Shown one piece after another: positions 15,452 to 24,426 of a stretch of DNA of 64,000 nucleotides. The translations under genes were made by a program, and so were the position numbers. The notes below the pieces were generated by a model. The model had not been told where the DNA came from and did not search any database. It was given only the letters and a program-made list of their open reading frames with translations. Location of the stretch: NCBI GenBank assembly GCA_041392065.1, contig JAWKMU010000005.1:1-64000 (forward strand), given 5' to 3'. Position 1 is the first letter of the stretch; each line of letters opens with the position of its first letter. Source of the DNA: CAJQLB01 sp041392065. GTDB taxonomy: Bacteria > Bacteroidota > Bacteroidia > Flavobacteriales > Flavobacteriaceae.

Positions 15452-16894
15452 TTAATTTCCTTTGTTATCTACAGGAGGAGGACCATCTGGTACCATGGCT
15501 TCATATACTTCATCTCCTTTACGTTGTTTATATTCAGCTTTTACTTTTTCTACAAGTTTGCCATCTTCAAACAAATCTGTCATTGTCATAGCCATAGCTT
15601 TTGAAGCGTAAATCATACCTTTATGTCCAATGCTCATTCCACCACAAGCAACAACAGCCCAAGAATGCCAAGGTGTGTCTTTTGGAGCAGTGGTTACTCC
15701 TAAGTTTATGTTTGCAACATTCCAGCTTACATCGCCAACATCTGTTGAACCACCACCAGGATGTTCTTGAGTGTCTAATAAAGGGTTTATTTTGCTGTCC
15801 ATTCCTACTTGTGGTTTTCCTGTAGCAGCTTGTATGCCTTTGCCAAAATCAATTTCTTCTTGCGAATATTCGATTGGACCTAATAACTCAAGGTTTGATT
15901 GCATTATTTTTCCACCTTCACGATTTACCAAAACTTCGTAAATTCCAGAAATCAATGAAATTTTATAGTCTACATTTGCCATAATTGCTGCTCCTTCTGC
16001 CATTTTTTTTAAGTGCTCGTAAACTGGCATCATTCCTGTGCGTTTTGTATCACGAACTCGCATCCAAAGACGAGAGTAATCTGGTACTACGTTTACAACT
16101 TGTCCACCATCTTGAATATGGTAGTGCATTCTAACGGTTGGCTTTACATGTTCTCTATAGTAATTAACTCCAGTGGTGTATAGCTCTAGAGCATCAGAAG
16201 CACTACGACCATTCCATGGATCGCCTGAGGCATGAGCTGCTTGCCCAAAAAATTCAATTTTAAAATCAATTAGAGCTAACGAGCTTTGCACATCTGCAGT
16301 AGTTTCGGCAGATGGATGCCAACTAATGTTTACGTCTACATCGTCCCAAAGTCCAGCTCTTACCATCCAAATTTTTCCAAAATATTTTTCTTCGCTTGGT
16401 GTCCCAAAAAACTTGACTGTGCCTTTTATTTTTCCGCTTTCAATAAGCTCTTTTATAGCAACAGCGGCACCTAAACTTGCAGCGCCAAACATATTGTGAC
16501 CACAACCATGACCAGCAGCTCCTTCGTTTAATGGATTTTTATTTGGCTCAGCTTTTTGAGACAAGCCAGGTAGCGCATCAAACTCTCCTAATACACTTAT
16601 TACAGGTTTGCCAGAACCATATGTGGCTACAAAGGCAGTTGGCATTTCAGCAACACCACGTTCTACTTTGAAGCCTTGCTGTTCGGCATAGTCTGCTAAT
16701 ATTTTTGAGGATTGGTTTTCTTCAAAAGCTGTTTCAGCTAAAGCCCAAATATCATCACTAATTTTTATTAAATTTTCTTTGTGTTTTTCAACAGAAGCCA
16801 TAATAGCTTCTTTGTTTTTTGTAAGCTTACCTTGTGCAAAAGCAGAAAGGTTTATAAAGCAAAAGAGTACAATAAGATAGTTGTTAATCTTCAT
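15452..16894 (-). CDS. Secreted M20-family amidohydrolase (AbgB-like)
   Basis: The 480-residue protein has a signal peptide (residues 1-20, ending SAFAQ), then the M20 metallopeptidase fold: VISVLGEFDALPGL with the metal/acid residues, GHGCGHNMFGAA with the conserved HGCGHN, IDFKIEFFGQAAHASGDPW beginning the dimerisation domain, and the C-terminal HPGGGSTDVGDVSWNV. These blocks are those of AbgB-type p-aminobenzoyl-glutamate hydrolases and related aminoacylases. Export to the periplasm suggests scavenging of N-acyl amino acids or peptides. It is monocistronic with its own terminator. The substrate is not determined. Confidence 0.88.
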   Translation of the reverse strand: MKINNYLIVLFCFINLSAFAQGKLTKNKEAIMASVEKHKENLIKISDDIWALAETAFEENQSSKILADYAEQQGFKVERGVAEMPTAFVATYGSGKPVISVLGEFDALPGLSQKAEPNKNPLNEGAAGHGCGHNMFGAASLGAAVAIKELIESGKIKGTVKFFGTPSEEKYFGKIWMVRAGLWDDVDVNISWHPSAETTADVQSSLALIDFKIEFFGQAAHASGDPWNGRSASDALELYTTGVNYYREHVKPTVRMHYHIQDGGQVVNVVPDYSRLWMRVRDTKRTGMMPVYEHLKKMAEGAAIMANVDYKISLISGIYEVLVNREGGKIMQSNLELLGPIEYSQEEIDFGKGIQAATGKPQVGMDSKINPLLDTQEHPGGGSTDVGDVSWNVANINLGVTTAPKDTPWHSWAVVACGGMSIGHKGMIYASKAMAMTMTDLFEDGKLVEKVKAEYKQRKGDEVYEAMVPDGPPPVDNKGN

Positions 16895-16976
16895 TTTGGT
16901 TAGTTTTATTATTTACCTTTTAAAGATACTGTTTTTATAAGATAAATTATAAAATCATCGGAGGAATCATAAATTA

Positions 16977-18287
16977 CTATAATTGACCAATAGCTTCTTT
17001 ATAAACCTTTAAACAGCGTTCTCTAGCAAATTTGTGTTCTACAATAGGTTGAGGATAAGTAAGTTCTTGATATTCTGGAACCCATTTTTTTATATAAGCA
17101 TGATCTTTGTCAAATTTTTCTATTTGAGTTGTTGGGTTAAAAATACGAAAGTAAGGTGCTGCATCTACACCGCAACCAGCAACCCATTGCCAATTACCAA
17201 CGTTGCTAGCCATTTCGTAATCGTGCAATTTTTCAGCAAAATAAGCTTCACCTAAACGCCAATCTATGAGTAAATGTTTGCATAAAAAACTACCAACCAA
17301 CATACGTACACGATTATGCATAAAACCAGTTGTATTTAATTCTCGCATTCCTGCATCAACTAAAGGATAACCAGTTTTACCTTCACTCCAAGCTCTAAAC
17401 TCATCTTTATTGTTTCGCCATTGTATAGCATCATATTGAGGTTTAAAACTATTTGTAACAGTATGAGGGAAATGCCACAGTATTTGCATAAAAAATTCAC
17501 GCCAAATGAGTTCTTTTAAAAATGTTTTGTTATTGCTATTTAGAGATTTTTGCACTATTTTTCTAATGCTTACTGTCCCAAAGCGTAGATGAGGTCCTAT
17601 TTTTGAAGTGCCTTCCTTTGCTGGAAAGTTTCTTGTTGCTTCATAGTGGTTTATTAATGATTCTGTTGCATTGTATGTCTCTATCATTTGTTTTGACGCT
17701 CTAAACCCAATAGCATCTAATGACAAAAAGGGATGATTTGTAGATTTAAACAAATTTGATAAATACTCTTCTGAATTGAAGTTTTTAATAGGATTTTTTT
17801 GTAATGTTTCAATCCATTTCTTTGAGTATGGTGTATAGACTTTATAAGGTGTTCCATCGTCTTTAACAATTTCAATGGTTTCAAAAATTACTTGATCTTT
17901 GTAAGTTTTAAACTCAATATTTTTTGTTTCTAAAAAAGATTTTATGTTCTTATCACGCTTAATAGCATAAGGTTCATAATCGTGATTTGTAAATACAGAT
18001 TTTATATGATAGTTGTCTACTATATTTTCAAAAACAGTGATAGGATTATCATAAAAAAGAGCTAAGCAACTGCGATACGAATTCTTTAATACATCATTAA
18101 TTTCACTTAAAGTTTTATGAATGAAAATAACACGAGCATCATCTTTAGGCAAAGAATCTAAAATTTCCTTGTCAAAAAGGAAAATTGGCAAAACTGGATG
18201 CTCACTTTGTAAAGCATGATATAAACCAACATTATCGTGTAACCTTAAATCACGTCTAAACCAAAATATGTTTAAGGTTTCTTTCAT
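16977..18287 (-). CDS. phr: Deoxyribodipyrimidine photolyase / cryptochrome family protein
   Basis: The 436-residue protein starts IFWFRRDLRLHDN, the photolyase antenna-domain signature, and has the FAD-binding segments EGTSKIGPHLRFGTVSIR, ELIWREFFMQIL, and MLVGSFLCKHLLIDW, with the tryptophan-rich MASNVGNWQWVAGCGVDAAP characteristic of class I photolyases. The family repairs cyclobutane pyrimidine dimers using blue light; a cryptochrome-type function cannot be excluded. Its start overlaps the SRPBCC gene stop by 4 nt, in an operon with SRPBCC, TspO and a small basic protein. Confidence 0.92.
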   Translation of the reverse strand: MKETLNIFWFRRDLRLHDNVGLYHALQSEHPVLPIFLFDKEILDSLPKDDARVIFIHKTLSEINDVLKNSYRSCLALFYDNPITVFENIVDNYHIKSVFTNHDYEPYAIKRDKNIKSFLETKNIEFKTYKDQVIFETIEIVKDDGTPYKVYTPYSKKWIETLQKNPIKNFNSEEYLSNLFKSTNHPFLSLDAIGFRASKQMIETYNATESLINHYEATRNFPAKEGTSKIGPHLRFGTVSIRKIVQKSLNSNNKTFLKELIWREFFMQILWHFPHTVTNSFKPQYDAIQWRNNKDEFRAWSEGKTGYPLVDAGMRELNTTGFMHNRVRMLVGSFLCKHLLIDWRLGEAYFAEKLHDYEMASNVGNWQWVAGCGVDAAPYFRIFNPTTQIEKFDKDHAYIKKWVPEYQELTYPQPIVEHKFARERCLKVYKEAIGQL

Positions 18288-18748
18288 TTATAAGTACCGA
18301 AGAGCTCTTCTAGTTTTTTTGTTCTATAGTTAAAAATTTCTTCCAACTTAGGTTTTACTAAAATTGGATGTAATAGTTGACCAAGCCAACCAAAAGGTAG
18401 TTTATAATCTATGATGTCTTCCATTTCAATACCACTTTTTATTTCTTTAATAAAATGTTTGTGGTGCCATAATGCATAAGGTCCAAAGCGTTGTTCATCT
18501 ACAAAATATTTCTTATCTACAACATGAGTAATTTCAGTAACCCATTTGGTTTTAATTCTTAAAACAGGAGTAACTATATATTGAATGATTTGCCCTGGAT
18601 ACATTGGTCTATCTGCTCCTGATAATATATCAAAGTTCATATAGTCTGGTGTAATAGTTTTTAAATTTACAGGACTTGATAAAAATTCCCAAGCTTCTTC
18701 AATAGAAATAGGAAGGTTTTGCTTTTTATATAAACGATATATTTTCAT
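18284..18748 (-). CDS. SRPBCC (START-like) domain protein
   Basis: The 154-residue protein has the typical cell-division-inhibitor/SRPBCC opening EEAWEFLSSPVNLKTITP and DILSG, followed by PGQIIQYIV and WVTEITHV and closing with IVDYKLPFGWLGQLLHP-like sequence (residues about 115-135) and an FNYRTKKLEELFG helix. SRPBCC proteins bind hydrophobic ligands; many flavobacterial members lie next to photolyase genes, as here. It starts immediately beside the TspO stop. The ligand is unknown. Confidence 0.85.
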   Translation of the reverse strand: MKIYRLYKKQNLPISIEEAWEFLSSPVNLKTITPDYMNFDILSGADRPMYPGQIIQYIVTPVLRIKTKWVTEITHVVDKKYFVDEQRFGPYALWHHKHFIKEIKSGIEMEDIIDYKLPFGWLGQLLHPILVKPKLEEIFNYRTKKLEELFGTYK

Positions 18749-19225
18749 TTAATTATGAATGACAATGTATAAATTTAATGATATGGCTATAGCTAACCAC
18801 AATTTGTATGGTAGTAACAGAAATCTGGCTAGATGCAGTGATTCAGCCCTAAATGTGAAAAAGTAATACAGTATAACTATGAGCAATAAAACAATAACAA
18901 TTAGTGCAAAAAAAGTCATGTGCTGATTGAAGAAGATATAATTCCAACTCACATTTAAAATAAATTCAAATACTAATAAAGATAATAAGAATCTTGAATT
19001 TTGCCAACTAAATAGATATGCTAAATATATTGAAAAACAAATCATTATGCTCGTCCAAGCAACTCCAAATAACCATCCTGGAGGTGTCCAAGGAGCAAGA
19101 TTTAAACTTGTGTACCAACTAGATGTTGGACCATTATCCATGAGTAAATTTCCAATGTATAAACCACCAAAGTTTATAATTAGAAATAATATTACAAATT
19201 GATAATGTTTCAATTTAAATGACAT
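18749..19225 (-). CDS. TspO/MBR family tryptophan-rich sensory protein
   Basis: The 158-residue protein has five predicted membrane helices and the family blocks WYTSLNLAPWTPPGWLFG, WTSIMICFSIYLAYLF, ILNVSWNYIFF and LLPYKLWLAIAISLN. TspO proteins bind porphyrins and in Rhodobacter regulate photopigment genes in response to oxygen and light. Its neighbours, an SRPBCC protein and photolyase, suggest a role in light or photo-oxidative stress. The ATG lies inside the end of the small upstream gene (11-nt overlap), so its translation is probably coupled to that gene. Confidence 0.92.
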   Translation of the reverse strand: MSFKLKHYQFVILFLIINFGGLYIGNLLMDNGPTSSWYTSLNLAPWTPPGWLFGVAWTSIMICFSIYLAYLFSWQNSRFLLSLLVFEFILNVSWNYIFFNQHMTFFALIVIVLLLIVILYYFFTFRAESLHLARFLLLPYKLWLAIAISLNLYIVIHN

Positions 19226-19449
19226 CAGTATTTGGTAGGCCTTTTAAACGCTTTTCAATCTTTCTTTTAATGGCAGTTAAGCGTTTCATTATATCCATTA
19301 TTTTGACATTTTTTTTCTCTTTATATATTTCGTTTAATCCTAAAATAAGTGATTTCGCTTCTCTTGAAATTTTTACTCTATCACTAGTAGAAAGGTTGCT
19401 TCTTTTTTTTTTTTTTTTCGAACTCAAGAGCTTTAGTTATTAAATCCAT
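19215..19449 (-). CDS. Small basic helical protein; reading frame broken by an A16 tract
   Basis: The uninterrupted frame (19427-19215) encodes 70 residues starting at a TTG, with SDRVKISREAKSLILGLNEI and IMKRLTAIKRKIEKRLKG, clearly a real, helical, basic protein. However, the -7 box at 19480-19487 and an ATG at 19449 give a better start: MDLITKALEFE, which then enters 16 consecutive A residues (19418-19403) in the wrong frame and stops soon after. With 15 A the ATG frame joins the conserved part exactly and gives about 77 residues. This may be phase variation, transcriptional slippage or a sequencing error. It is first in the TspO/SRPBCC/photolyase operon. Confidence 0.65.
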
Positions 19450-19479
19450 TTTTAAAATTTAAGCGTTACTAATTCTTCT

Positions 19480-19487
19480 CAAAAATA
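19480..19487 (-). promoter_or_regulatory. Putative -7 box of the photolyase operon
   Basis: The minus strand reads TATTTTTG, a match to TAnnTTTG, 30 nt before the ATG at 19449. No convincing -33 element is found. It supports the upstream ATG over the TTG at 19427. Confidence 0.45.
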
Positions 19488-19526
19488 GCAATTGTTTAAA
19501 TAAAATAATAAAAGATTAAACAAACT

Positions 19527-20183
19527 TTAACAACAACTATCATCTTTTACCAATTTACAACTTACAACTGCAAGAAAAGTTCCAATAAAAGGAGCTGATA
19601 GATAAAGCCATAAATGTTGTATATTGCCTGACACTAAAGCTGGTGCGAGAGAACGTATAGGATTCATTGATGCTTTTGTTATAGGACCAGCAAACATGGC
19701 TTCTAAAAGGATAATTCCACCGACTGCAATGGCTGCCATTGTGCCGATTTCTTTACTTCCTGTTGAAACGTTTATTATAACAACCATTAAAAAAAATGTA
19801 AGGATGATTTCTAAAATGAAGGCTTTATAAGGTTCAAAATCATTTGCTGGTAATGTGCTTCCTAAGGTATCGCTTGTAGGAAATAAAAACCATAAAATAG
19901 CACAAGCTAAAAAAGCACCTATTGCTTGTGCTAAAATATATTTTGGAACTTCCATCCAAGGAAATTTTTTTGCATAGGCAAATCCAAAAGTAACAGCTGG
20001 ATTAAAATGAGCACCAGAAATTTCACCAAAAGCATAAATCATTACCATTACAATAAGTCCCCAAGTTATGGCAACACCAACATGAGTGACACTTCCATTA
20101 GTAATTTCATTAATAGTCATTGCACCACAGCCACAAAATATCATGGCAAAAGTTCCAATAATTTCGGCATAGTATTTTTTCAT
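19527..20183 (-). CDS. Aquaporin / MIP family channel with NPI second motif
   Basis: The 218-residue protein has six membrane segments and the MIP duplicated half-helices. The first motif is canonical (GAHFNPAVTFG, NPA at residues 61-63). The second is ASMNPIRSLAP at 172-181, with isoleucine in place of the conserved alanine, while the selectivity-filter arginine after it is kept. The C-terminus is KDDSCC, ending in two cysteines. The family conducts water or small neutral solutes; a changed NPA can alter ion or solute selectivity. It is monocistronic, between the photolyase operon and the divergent DUF2911 gene. Confidence 0.9.
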   Translation of the reverse strand: MKKYYAEIIGTFAMIFCGCGAMTINEITNGSVTHVGVAITWGLIVMVMIYAFGEISGAHFNPAVTFGFAYAKKFPWMEVPKYILAQAIGAFLACAILWFLFPTSDTLGSTLPANDFEPYKAFILEIILTFFLMVVIINVSTGSKEIGTMAAIAVGGIILLEAMFAGPITKASMNPIRSLAPALVSGNIQHLWLYLSAPFIGTFLAVVSCKLVKDDSCC

Positions 20184-20298
20184 ATTTCTAATTTAAGCAA
20201 ATATACATTTCTTATTTAAGGAATTATTAACATTTAAGAGCAAGTCATATTTGTAAATTAGCGAATGAATTAACTTTAACCATTAATTAATAACTACG

Positions 20299-21141
20299 AT
20301 GAAAAAATTACTTTTGATAATGCTAGCGTTTACAATGTCTTATGCTGTAAACGCTCAAATACAAACTCCAGCACCAAGTCCTTTTTCTAAATTAGAACAA
20401 AAAGTTGGATTGACAGATATTACTGTAGAATATTCAAGACCAAGTGTAAAAGGGAGAAAAATATTTGGAGGACTAGAACAATTTGGTGCTATCTGGAGAA
20501 CAGGTGCTAATGCAAGAACTAAAATTACTTTTAGTGATGATTTTAGCTTTGCAGGACAAGATGTTAAAGCTGGAACTTATGCCATTTTTACTAAACCAGG
20601 AGAGAAGACTTGGGAGGTGTATTTATACACAGAGCACCAAGGAAATGGAGCACCACAAACTTTGGATGACTCCAAAGTTGCAGCAAAAGCAACTGTTGAA
20701 GCTATGCCTATTCCGTTTGTAGTGGAAACATTTACTATTGATATTAATAATATTAGAAACTCCAGTGCTAACTTAGATATTGCTTGGGAGCAAACTTATA
20801 TCACTATTCCTTTTACTGTACCTACAGATGCTAAAGTGACTTCTGCTATTGATAAGATTATGAATGGACCATCAGCAAACGACTATTATAATGCTGCTGG
20901 CTATTACCTAAGTGAAGGAAAAGAACTTGCAAAAGCAAAGCAGTGGATTGATAAGGCAATGAGCATGATTGAAAATCCTGCATTTTGGCAATTACGCCAA
21001 CAGTCTTTAATTTATGCTGCTGCTGGTGATAAAAAAGGAGCTATAGAATTAGCAAAAAAATCTTTAGCTGCTGCTGAAGCTGCTGGAAATGATGCTTACA
21101 TCAGAATGAACAAAGAATCTTTGGCTGAGTGGCAGAAGTAA
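20299..21141 (+). CDS. Secreted DUF2911 domain protein
   Basis: The 280-residue protein has a signal peptide ending YAVNAQ, followed by the DUF2911 core: VGLTDITVEYSRPSVKGRKI, FGAIWRTGANARTKI and AGTYAIFTKPG. The C-terminal 90 residues are helical and TPR-like (NAAGYYLSEGKELAKAKQWI, AGDKKGAIELAKKSLAAAE). DUF2911 proteins are common in Bacteroidota; their function is unknown. It is monocistronic and ends at a strong hairpin terminator. An 8-mer CATATTTG about 45 nt upstream of the ATG matches 7 of 8 promoter positions. Confidence 0.88.
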   Translation: MKKLLLIMLAFTMSYAVNAQIQTPAPSPFSKLEQKVGLTDITVEYSRPSVKGRKIFGGLEQFGAIWRTGANARTKITFSDDFSFAGQDVKAGTYAIFTKPGEKTWEVYLYTEHQGNGAPQTLDDSKVAAKATVEAMPIPFVVETFTIDINNIRNSSANLDIAWEQTYITIPFTVPTDAKVTSAIDKIMNGPSANDYYNAAGYYLSEGKELAKAKQWIDKAMSMIENPAFWQLRQQSLIYAAAGDKKGAIELAKKSLAAAEAAGNDAYIRMNKESLAEWQK

Positions 21142-21161
21142 TTCTTTAATAATAAAAAAAA

Positions 21162-21185
21162 CGAGCCAAGTGGCTCGCTTTTTTT
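21162..21185. terminator. Bidirectional terminator between convergent genes
   Basis: CGAGCC (21162-21167) and GGCTCG (21172-21177) with loop AAGT are followed by C and T7 on the plus strand, and A7 precedes on the other side. It can terminate the DUF2911 gene and the 182-residue membrane protein gene, whose stop codon is at its edge. Confidence 0.75.
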
Positions 21186-21732
21186 AATCTATTTTTTCAG
21201 GTCCTTTAGATAAATTGTTTATTCTCCAGTGTTCATCTTGTATAGATTTATAATTAATCTCAAAATAAAGACCTTTTGCTATCAATTGTTCCAAAGTAGT
21301 TTTATAAAGCTTATAATCTTTTTCAGTAAAAATAGTAAGTATGTTATACTTTGTTCCTGCAGGAATTGCCATGCCTTTATCTAAAGTAGAATATGAAATT
21401 GCTGTAATGCTGTCTAAAATAGGTGTTTTCGCTTTTAAATACTTTATAAATTCGTTATCGTAATCGCTTAAGTCTTCGTTTTTACCTTGGTAACTCAATA
21501 CTACATTTTCAATAATTGCTGGACCTACACCATAATTATCTAAAGTAATAGCAAAAGTGTTAGTAGCAGAATTATCTGAAGTTGAAATTGATAAATAGGG
21601 TAGAATAGACAAGTAGTTTTGCTTGCTCATTAAGTTGGTCTGATAAATAAAAATAATGAGCGTAATAAAACTAATGCTCATTGCTGAAATGCCAAGAATC
21701 TTGTCATTATTCCATTTTATTTTTTTTACCAT
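21184..21732 (-). CDS. Hypothetical protein with one N-terminal membrane helix
   Basis: This 182-residue protein has a basic N-terminus (MVKKIKWNNDKIL) and one hydrophobic helix at about residues 13-33, followed by a soluble domain with alternating strands: ITLDNYGVGPAIIENVVLSY, SYSTLDKGMAIPAGTKYNIL and YFEINYKSIQDEHW. The pattern GVGPAII and the beta-rich shape resemble membrane-tethered sensor-type or immunity-like domains of unknown role. No family is recognised. It stands alone and converges with the DUF2911 gene. Confidence 0.7.
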   Translation of the reverse strand: MVKKIKWNNDKILGISAMSISFITLIIFIYQTNLMSKQNYLSILPYLSISTSDNSATNTFAITLDNYGVGPAIIENVVLSYQGKNEDLSDYDNEFIKYLKAKTPILDSITAISYSTLDKGMAIPAGTKYNILTIFTEKDYKLYKTTLEQLIAKGLYFEINYKSIQDEHWRINNLSKGPEKID

Positions 21733-21943
21733 TTTGTATCAAAATTTATAATGATACAATTTAGTAATTATTGTAGAAGCTAGAAATTACTAGCTTATAT
21801 TTTTCATAACTTTAAAAAATGATATTTTATTACAATTTACAATTCGTACAATTAAATCAACATTTCAGAAGCTTAAACTTTCATTAACTTTATTAATTTC
21901 TGAGTTTTGAATTAGAAATTAAATTAGATTTTTATCATTAATA

Positions 21944-22972
21944 ATGAAAAAGACTAAACAAATACTCAGAATACTATTTATTGCTGCTAGTTTAGGTTCT
22001 TTGTTCTTTGTACCTTGGATTTTGGTTAAGGCTTGGATTCTACCCTTACCTGATACAGTTCAGGAACAAGTAGACGAAGCAATAGGTCATGGCTTTGATG
22101 GAATGATTGTTTATATAGACGAAGCAGGAAAACCACCTGCATTTTACTCAGGTGGATGGAATGATAGAGAAAAGAAAATACCAGCTAACCCAAAATCATT
22201 ATTTAAAATAGCTAGTATTAGCAAATTATATGTTGCTGTTTCGGTTACTAAACTAGTCAAAGAAAAGTGTATGTCTTTTGATGAAAAGCTCTCTGATTAT
22301 TTTCCAGAACTTGTTGGCAGAATTGAAAATGCAGACAAAATAACTTTACGAATGATGGTTCAACATCGTAGTGGTATTCCAAATTTTACCGATAATCCTG
22401 CTTATTGGGAAAACGAACAAGAGAATGGCAAAAATGCTCTTGATTTTGCCCTTGATTTACCTGCAAGTTTTGAACCTGATAAAGGTTATGAATATTCAAA
22501 TACAAACTATTTATTGCTTCGCAATATTCTAGATAATGTACTGGGCTATAATCATCATGAGTATATAAGAGAGAACATATTGATTCCACTAAAACTGAAA
22601 AACACTTATTTTTCTCTTAATGAGGTAGATCTTGATAATGTAATGAGTGGATATTATGTTGGATATGATGAAGATTTTAAAGAGAGGGATTACGGAATGT
22701 TAGCTACAGCTGAGGATGTTGGAATTTTTATACGTGCCTTAAATGATGGCTCTGTTTTTAATGAAGGAGAACAAGAAATATATCCTTACGAATACAACCA
22801 TGGAGGTTTGGTTGTCGGCTACCAAAGTCTTGCTGAGTATCATGAAGATATTGATGCTGTTGTAGTTCAGTTTATAAATACAACAGATTTTGAAGGTTAT
22901 GAATGGAATTTATCAGAGATAGTTATTAATCGTATTGTGAAAATACTTCGAAATAAAAAAGCGAACCAATAA
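21944..22972 (+). CDS. Serine hydrolase, beta-lactamase/PBP class C family
   Basis: The 342-residue protein has an N-terminal hydrophobic signal or anchor (residues about 8-30) and the active-site set of class C serine hydrolases: S-x-x-K in IASISKLYVAV, Y-x-N in YEYSNTNYLLL, and the third motif HGG in YNHGGLVVGYQ. It lacks other features that would identify a true beta-lactamase and is best seen as an esterase or D-aminopeptidase-type periplasmic enzyme. It is monocistronic and converges with the DEAD-box helicase gene. Confidence 0.87.
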   Translation: MKKTKQILRILFIAASLGSLFFVPWILVKAWILPLPDTVQEQVDEAIGHGFDGMIVYIDEAGKPPAFYSGGWNDREKKIPANPKSLFKIASISKLYVAVSVTKLVKEKCMSFDEKLSDYFPELVGRIENADKITLRMMVQHRSGIPNFTDNPAYWENEQENGKNALDFALDLPASFEPDKGYEYSNTNYLLLRNILDNVLGYNHHEYIRENILIPLKLKNTYFSLNEVDLDNVMSGYYVGYDEDFKERDYGMLATAEDVGIFIRALNDGSVFNEGEQEIYPYEYNHGGLVVGYQSLAEYHEDIDAVVVQFINTTDFEGYEWNLSEIVINRIVKILRNKKANQ

Positions 22973-22983
22973 CCTCGTTTTTT

Positions 22984-24336
22984 TTATTTCTTTTTATTCC
23001 TTCTATTAAAGTTTTTATCACCTCTGGTTTTAGGTTTCTTGTACTTTTTAGCAATTTCTCTTCGGTACTTGCCTCCTAAATTTTCTTTTTTGTTTTTGTC
23101 TTTCTTTTCATGAAAAGCTGATCCAGCATCTTCATCAGACTTTCGTTTTATTGGGTTATAATGCTCTTTACGTTGTGGTCGCTCTTCTTCAATAAGTTCA
23201 GTAGAAATTTCAACGGTTTCTGGTAGTTCAGTTACAGTAATTTTCATCTGCATTAAACCTTCAATGGTTTCAATATGTTCTTGCTCTGCTTCTGTACTAA
23301 AAACTATAGCATGACCTTGCTTTTCAGCACGACCTGTTCTACCAATTCTGTGCATATAATTCTCAGGATACTCAGGAGTGTCAAAATTAATAACATGCGA
23401 AATGTCATCAATATCTAAACCACGAGCCATCACATCTGTTGCAATAAGAATTCGGTTTTCTCCAGCTTCAAATTGAGAAATGCTACGCAACCTATAATTC
23501 TGTGTTTTGTTAGAGTGAATCACACAAGATTCGCCATAAAATGATTCTTCCATTTGCTCAAACAAACGGTCAGCCATGCGTTTATAGGCTACAAAAATCA
23601 AGACTTTATTATAAGTCTCGGCATCACCTAACAAATGATTAAGTAAATTAACCTTAGTGTAAAAGTTAGGAACATTATATCGTTCTTGAGAAATGTTTTC
23701 TAAAGGCGTACCTGACACAGCTATGGAAATTCGTTCAGGATTAATAAAAAAAGAATTGATTAACTGACCCACATCTTTTGTCATCGTTGCCGAAAACATA
23801 ATGTTTTGCCTGCGCTCAGGTAACAAATGAAAAATATTGAGGAGTTGGTGTCTAAAACCAAGGTCTAACATAACATCTACTTCATCTATAACTAATTTTT
23901 GTATCGATTTTAGTTGTAGTACATGTGTTAAAGCTAAATCGTACAAACGTCCTGGAGTAGCTATTAAAATATCTAAACCTTCTGCAATAGCTTGTTTTTG
24001 AGTATTAATATTAGTGCCACCATACACACCAAGTATTCTAACATTTATATATTTTGCAACTTTTTCAAACTCTTCAACAACCTGAACCACCAATTCGCGA
24101 GTAGGTACCAATACCAAAACCCTAGGATTGTCTTGTGTACTATATGGCAAGGTTTTTAGAATAGGTAAAACATAAGCAAAAGTTTTTCCTGTTCCTGTTT
24201 GTGCAATTCCTACCACATCTTTTCCAGCACTAATAACATTAAACGATTGTTCCTGAATTGGAGTTGGTCGCTCAAAGCCTAAATCGGCAATAGCATTGTG
24301 TAAAGGCGTTGTTAAATTTAAATCTGAAAATGTCAC
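22984..24336 (-). CDS. DEAD-box ATP-dependent RNA helicase
   Basis: The 450-residue protein has the Q motif RPTPIQEQSF, motif I AQTGTGKT, Ia PTRELV, Ib TPGRLYD, and motif III FSATM. Motif II reads DEVD (LVIDEVDVMLDLGF), the DEVD variant of DEAD. Motifs V and VI are VMARGLDID and HRIGRTGRA. The C-terminus is basic and lysine-rich (KKYKKPKTRGDKNFNRRNKK), typical of RNA-binding tails. It starts at a GTG (24336), divergent from pabB. Likely roles are ribosome assembly or mRNA decay at low temperature; the precise role is unknown. Confidence 0.92.
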   Translation of the reverse strand: MTFSDLNLTTPLHNAIADLGFERPTPIQEQSFNVISAGKDVVGIAQTGTGKTFAYVLPILKTLPYSTQDNPRVLVLVPTRELVVQVVEEFEKVAKYINVRILGVYGGTNINTQKQAIAEGLDILIATPGRLYDLALTHVLQLKSIQKLVIDEVDVMLDLGFRHQLLNIFHLLPERRQNIMFSATMTKDVGQLINSFFINPERISIAVSGTPLENISQERYNVPNFYTKVNLLNHLLGDAETYNKVLIFVAYKRMADRLFEQMEESFYGESCVIHSNKTQNYRLRSISQFEAGENRILIATDVMARGLDIDDISHVINFDTPEYPENYMHRIGRTGRAEKQGHAIVFSTEAEQEHIETIEGLMQMKITVTELPETVEISTELIEEERPQRKEHYNPIKRKSDEDAGSAFHEKKDKNKKENLGGKYRREIAKKYKKPKTRGDKNFNRRNKKK

Positions 24337-24392
24337 GCTAAAAAATTAAGGCACAAAGGTAATGTATTCTGTATTAACGTCCTTATTTATTA

Positions 24393-24400
24393 TAACTTTG
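24393..24400 (+). promoter_or_regulatory. Putative -7 box of the pabB-tilS-ade operon
   Basis: TAACTTTG matches TAnnTTTG, 26 nt before the TTG start codon of pabB at 24427. It supports that start; the only nearby ATG (24416) is out of frame. Confidence 0.55.
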
Positions 24401-24426
24401 CAAACTTACAATTAAATGCTTTTAAG

